From: Deltaproteobacteria bacterium
GTDB lineage: Bacteria; Myxococcota_A; Polyangia; Haliangiales; Haliangiaceae
Direction: 5' to 3'
DNA: 9,279 nucleotides
Assembly (NCBI GenBank): GCA_013696695.1
Contig: JACCYD010000169.1
Coordinates: forward strand, 1-9,279
This document shows positions 6,407 through 9,279 of the stretch, one piece after another. The stretch's first letter is position 1; the number at the start of each line of letters is the position of its first letter. The position numbers and the translations under genes were made by a program. The notes under the pieces are model-generated. The model did no database searches, had not been told where the DNA came from, and saw only the letters and a list, made by a program, of their open reading frames with translations.

Positions 6407-9067
6407 ATGACGACCAGCGATAACGACGAAGACCGCCGCATCGACGAGGACCAGCGGCGCGTTCGCAACTGGCGCCGGTGGGGCCCGTACCTGCCCGAGC
6501 GGCAGTGGGGCACGGTCCGCGAGGACTACTCGGAGTGGGGCGCGTGCTGGGATTACTTGCCGCACGATCACGCGCGCAGCCGTGCGTATCGCTGGGGCGA
6601 GGATGGCCTCCTCGGCATCACCGATCGCCAGTGCCGGATGTGCTTCGGCCTCGCGCTGTGGAACGGCAAGGATCCGATCCTCAAGGAGCGGTTCTTCGGC
6701 CTCACCGGCAGCGAAGGCAACCACGCCGAGGACTGCAAGGAGCTCTACTACTACCTCGACGCTACGCCGACGAGCTCGTACCTCAAGGGGCTCTACAAGT
6801 ATCCGCAGCGCGAATATCCGTACGGCAAGCTCGTCGAGGAGAACCGCCGGCGTACGAAGGCCGACCGCGAGTACGAGATCGAGGACACCGGCGTGTTCGA
6901 CGACGGGACCTACTGGGACGTCGCCATCGAATATGCGAAGGAAGGTCCCGACGACATCCTCATTCGCATCACGATCACGAACCGCGGCACCAACGCGGCG
7001 ACGCTGCACCTGTTGCCGCAGGTGTGGCTGCGCAACACCTGGTCGTGGAATCGCCACGGCGAGGGCTACGATGCCAAGGGCGAGATCGATCGCGTCGGCA
7101 CCTCGGCGGTGCGGATCTCGCAACCGACGCTCGGGCGCTACCGGCTCGCGGCGGAAGGTCATCCGGATCTGCTGTTCACCGACAACGAGAGCAACACGCA
7201 GAAGCTGTGGGGCTTCGCGGGCGCGCCGTACTCGAAGGATGCGTTTCATCGCCGGGTCGTCGAGGGCGAGACCGATGCCGTGAACCCGACGTTCACCGGC
7301 ACCAAGGCCGCGATGTGGTACCAGCTCGCGGTTCCCGGCGGGCAGAGCAAGGTGATCCGGCTGCGCCTCGCGATGGAGAGCGTGTGGCCCGAGCAGCCGT
7401 TCGCGAAGTTCGACGACATCGTCGCGAAGCGCGTCGCCGAGGCGAACCACTATCACGGCAAGGTGCGCAACACGCCGATGACGCCCGAGGAGCGGAGCGT
7501 CGTGCGGCAGAGCGACGCCGGGCTCGTGTGGTCGCGAAAGTTCTATCACTACATCGTCGAGCACTGGCGCGAGGGCGATCCGGGGTTCCCCGTGCCGCCC
7601 GCGGGTCGCCGCAATCGCGGCTGGGACAATCTGTGGGCGCGGGATGTGATCGCGCTTCCCGATGCGTGGGAGTACCCGTGGTTCGCCGCGTGGGACCTCG
7701 CGTTCCATTGCGTCGCGATGGCGCGCTTCGATCCGCACTTCGCGAAGCAGCAACTGCTGCTGCTGTGTCGCGAGTGGTACATGCACGCGAACGGGCAGCT
7801 GCCGGCGTACGAGTTCGCCTTCTCCGACGTCAACCCGCCGGTCCACGCGTGGGCGGTGTGGCGCGTCTACCAGCTCGGCGCCGAAGCCGGTCATGGCGAG
7901 GATCGCGAGTTCCTCGAGCGCGCGTTCGACAAGCTGCTCGTCAACTTCACCTGGTGGGTCAATCGCGAGGATTCCGAGGGCGATAACCTGTTCACCGGCG
8001 GCTTCCTCGGGCTCGACAACGTCGGCGTGTTCGATCGCGGGCAACCGCTGCCGGGCGGCGGCACGCTGATCCAGGCCGATGCGACGGCGTGGATGGCGTT
8101 CTATTGCACGACGATGATCGAGATGGCGCTCGAGCTGTCGAAGACCGAGCCGCATTATGCGGATCTGGCGCTCAAGTTCTTCGAGCACTTCGTCGCGATC
8201 GCGAAGGCGACCAACGAGCTCGGTGGCGCAGGGCTGTGGGACGAGGAGGACGGCTTCTACTACGACCAGATGCGCAAGCAGGGCGGGCCGAACCAGATGC
8301 TGCGGCTGCGCTCGATGGTCGGCCTGGTCCCGCTGTTCGCGGCGGCGTCGCTCGACGACGATCAGCTGAACCAGCTGCCGGTGTTCCAGAAGCGACTCGC
8401 GTGGTTCTTCGAGAACCGGCCGCAGCTCGCGCGCTCGATCAGCGTGTCGCTCGACCTCGAGCATCAGCAGCGCCTGCTCGCGATCCCGAATCGCGAACGC
8501 CTCGCGCGCGTGTTGAAGGTGATGCTCGACGAGAACGAGCTCCTGTCACCCTACGGCATCCGCTCGCTGTCGAAGGCACACGGCGGCGCGCACCCGTACG
8601 TCCTCGAGGTCGCCGGGGTCCGCTACGACGTGCACTACGCACCCGGCGAATCGACGACGAGCACGTTCGGCGGCAACTCGAACTGGCGCGGCCCGATCTG
8701 GTTCCCGATGAACTACCTGCTGATCGAGGCGCTCAAGCGCTATCACCACTTCTTCGGAGATGGGTTCTCCGTCGAGTGTCCGGTCGGCAGCGGCAAGACG
8801 ATGAACCTCGCCGAGGTCGCCGAGGAGCTCGAGCGCCGGCTGGTCAGCTTGTTCCTTCCCGATGCCACGGGGCAGCGACCGTGCCACGGCACTGATCGCC
8901 GGTACGCCGACGACCCGGCGTACAAGGACCTCGTGCTGTTCTACGAGTACTTCGACGGAGACACCGGTCGCGGGTGCGGGGCGAGCCATCAATCTGGCTG
9001 GACGGCGCTGGCGAGCAACATCATGGAGCGCGTCGCGTTGGCGCGTATGGGGCGAGATAACAAATGA
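6407..9067 (+). CDS. MGH1/GH63-like glycoside hydrolase (glucosidase)
   Basis: This complete protein has 886 residues and starts at ATG 6407. There is no signal peptide, so it is cytoplasmic. It belongs to the bacterial glucosidase family related to GH63 and MGH1-like hydrolases. An N-terminal beta-rich domain (about 20-340) opens with RRWGPYLPERQWGTVREDYS. An (alpha/alpha)-barrel catalytic domain covers about 365-880. Very characteristic blocks are NRGWDNLW (403-410), WEYPWFAAWDLAFHCVA (421-437), CREWYMHANGQLPAYEF (454-470), DVNPPVHAWAVWR (474-486), GGNSNWRGPIWFPMNYLL (755-772) and FYEYFDGDTGRG (845-856). By analogy with GH63 enzymes, D430 is the likely general acid and E847 a candidate base; these assignments are inferred. 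The expected reaction is hydrolysis of alpha-glucosidic or related bonds in small glucans or glycosides, with the exact substrate unknown. Its neighbour is a glycogen debranching enzyme, which supports a role in storage-glucan or trehalose-type sugar metabolism. Confidence 0.95.
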   Translation: MTTSDNDEDRRIDEDQRRVRNWRRWGPYLPERQWGTVREDYSEWGACWDYLPHDHARSRAYRWGEDGLLGITDRQCRMCFGLALWNGKDPILKERFFGLTGSEGNHAEDCKELYYYLDATPTSSYLKGLYKYPQREYPYGKLVEENRRRTKADREYEIEDTGVFDDGTYWDVAIEYAKEGPDDILIRITITNRGTNAATLHLLPQVWLRNTWSWNRHGEGYDAKGEIDRVGTSAVRISQPTLGRYRLAAEGHPDLLFTDNESNTQKLWGFAGAPYSKDAFHRRVVEGETDAVNPTFTGTKAAMWYQLAVPGGQSKVIRLRLAMESVWPEQPFAKFDDIVAKRVAEANHYHGKVRNTPMTPEERSVVRQSDAGLVWSRKFYHYIVEHWREGDPGFPVPPAGRRNRGWDNLWARDVIALPDAWEYPWFAAWDLAFHCVAMARFDPHFAKQQLLLLCREWYMHANGQLPAYEFAFSDVNPPVHAWAVWRVYQLGAEAGHGEDREFLERAFDKLLVNFTWWVNREDSEGDNLFTGGFLGLDNVGVFDRGQPLPGGGTLIQADATAWMAFYCTTMIEMALELSKTEPHYADLALKFFEHFVAIAKATNELGGAGLWDEEDGFYYDQMRKQGGPNQMLRLRSMVGLVPLFAAASLDDDQLNQLPVFQKRLAWFFENRPQLARSISVSLDLEHQQRLLAIPNRERLARVLKVMLDENELLSPYGIRSLSKAHGGAHPYVLEVAGVRYDVHYAPGESTTSTFGGNSNWRGPIWFPMNYLLIEALKRYHHFFGDGFSVECPVGSGKTMNLAEVAEELERRLVSLFLPDATGQRPCHGTDRRYADDPAYKDLVLFYEYFDGDTGRGCGASHQSGWTALASNIMERVALARMGRDNK

Positions 9068-9105
9068 CGAGCGAAGCGAGTCGCAAAGAGGGCTTGAGAC
9101 AATGA
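9064..9105 (+). CDS. Possible 13-codon minicistron with ATGA overlaps at both ends
   Basis: ATG 9064 overlaps the glucosidase stop (ATGA, 9064-9067). The frame encodes MTSEASRKEGLRQ and stops at TGA 9103-9105, which overlaps the ATG of the debranching enzyme (ATGA, 9102-9105). This arrangement could pass ribosomes from the first gene to the second by reinitiation. The peptide shows no family features. It may be a coupling leader rather than a functional peptide, or coincidence. Confidence 0.25.
   Translation: MTSEASRKEGLRQ
9088..9092 (+). promoter_or_regulatory. Shine-Dalgarno for the debranching enzyme
   Basis: GAGGG lies nine bases before ATG 9102, the best ribosome-binding site seen in the window. 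It supports 9102 as the start and lies inside the 13-codon minicistron. Confidence 0.55.
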
Positions 9106-9279
9106 CCGAGTGGCTCGAGACCGACGGGCTCGGCGGCTTCGCGATGGGGACCAACGACTGGATCCGCACGCGCCGCTATCACGCACTACTCCTTGCCGCC
9201 ACGGCACCACCGGAAGGGCGGATGGTGCTGGTCACCGATCTCGAGGTGTTCGTCGAGACGGCGAGCGGCCGCTACGGGC
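9102..9279 (+). CDS. Glycogen debranching enzyme N-terminus, amylo-alpha-1,6-glucosidase type (3' truncated)
   Basis: The window holds the first 59 codons; the frame runs off the end. EWLETDGLGGFAMGT, TRRYHALLLAA and GRMVLVTDLEVFVE are the hallmark opening of the bacterial/archaeal debranching-enzyme N-terminal domain (GDE_N), which usually reads EWLxTNGLGGYASGT...TRRYHGLLVA...PPLGR. Family members cleave alpha-1,6 branch glucose residues of glycogen in the cytoplasm through a C-terminal (alpha/alpha)6-barrel, not visible here. ATG 9102 is set by GAGGG at 9088-9092 and by the family alignment, since EWL begins at residue 3. It lies 34 bases after the glucosidase stop on the same strand, so the two are probably one operon. 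The residue after RTRRYH is A where the family mostly has G, a mild variation. Confidence 0.92.
   Translation, partial: MTEWLETDGLGGFAMGTNDWIRTRRYHALLLAATAPPEGRMVLVTDLEVFVETASGRYG

Noticed and set aside
6389..8464. 691-codon open frame on the minus strand opposite the glucosidase
   Set aside because: Its translation is rich in Arg, His, Leu and Val with no domain, and it mirrors a well-recognised GH63-like protein on the plus strand. G/C third positions on the real strand suppress stops in the antisense frame.
1..9279. CRISPR array, tRNA or rRNA gene, insertion sequence or defence island
   Set aside because: No regularly spaced repeats, no cloverleaf-like GTTCGA context, no terminal inverted repeats or transposase motifs were seen by eye. 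The frequent GATCG and GCGATCGC words fit codon bias and occur within coding frames.

Overview
The window is GC-rich and almost wholly coding. Its codons end overwhelmingly in G or C, so long antisense shadow ORFs appear in most frames. Several secreted TPR proteins, one with a C-terminal domain resembling the AgmX/PglI type, sit next to conserved genes of unknown function. Together with a MutS2 gene and a glucosidase plus debranching-enzyme pair, this suggests a member of the Myxococcota (a myxobacterium or relative, formerly Deltaproteobacteria). That assignment is inferred from gene style and composition; no rRNA or marker phylogeny is present.

Layout: (1) positions 2-484, plus strand, the 3' end of mutS2 with a complete Smr domain. 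(2) Positions 481-3884, minus strand, three consecutive genes, read from right to left, for exported TPR proteins. All three share a W-x-[KR]-A-x-x-P motif just after the signal peptide and a related C-terminal helical module, so they look like an ancient tandem triplication. The first two overlap by ATGA; the last has gained a C-terminal domain with two spaced cysteines. The last gene and mutS2 converge on one CTAG that supplies both stop codons. (3) Positions 3885-4086, a divergent intergenic region with a fair sigma70-like promoter facing the TPR operon. (4) Positions 4087-5028, plus strand, a cytoplasmic TPR protein joined by a proline-rich linker to a C-terminal module resembling the MshEN/GspE N-terminal fold. 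(5) Positions 5136-6320 (coding signal from about 5073), a helical protein of unknown function with an acidic insert. (6) Positions 6407-9067, a complete MGH1/GH63-like glucosidase, followed at 9102 by the start of an amylo-alpha-1,6-glucosidase-type glycogen debranching enzyme. A 13-codon minicistron bridges these two with an ATGA overlap at each end.

How they work together: the last two genes form a carbohydrate (glycogen or alpha-glucan) catabolic operon. The three minus-strand proteins probably act together in the periplasm or envelope, but no substrate or partner can be read from the sequence. I see no tRNA, rRNA, CRISPR array, insertion sequence, integrase, toxin-antitoxin pair or defence gene. 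The most distinctive local system is the secreted TPR triplet; the most distinctive DNA-level features are the doubly overlapping minicistron and the coding signal that continues upstream of any standard start codon at 5073.
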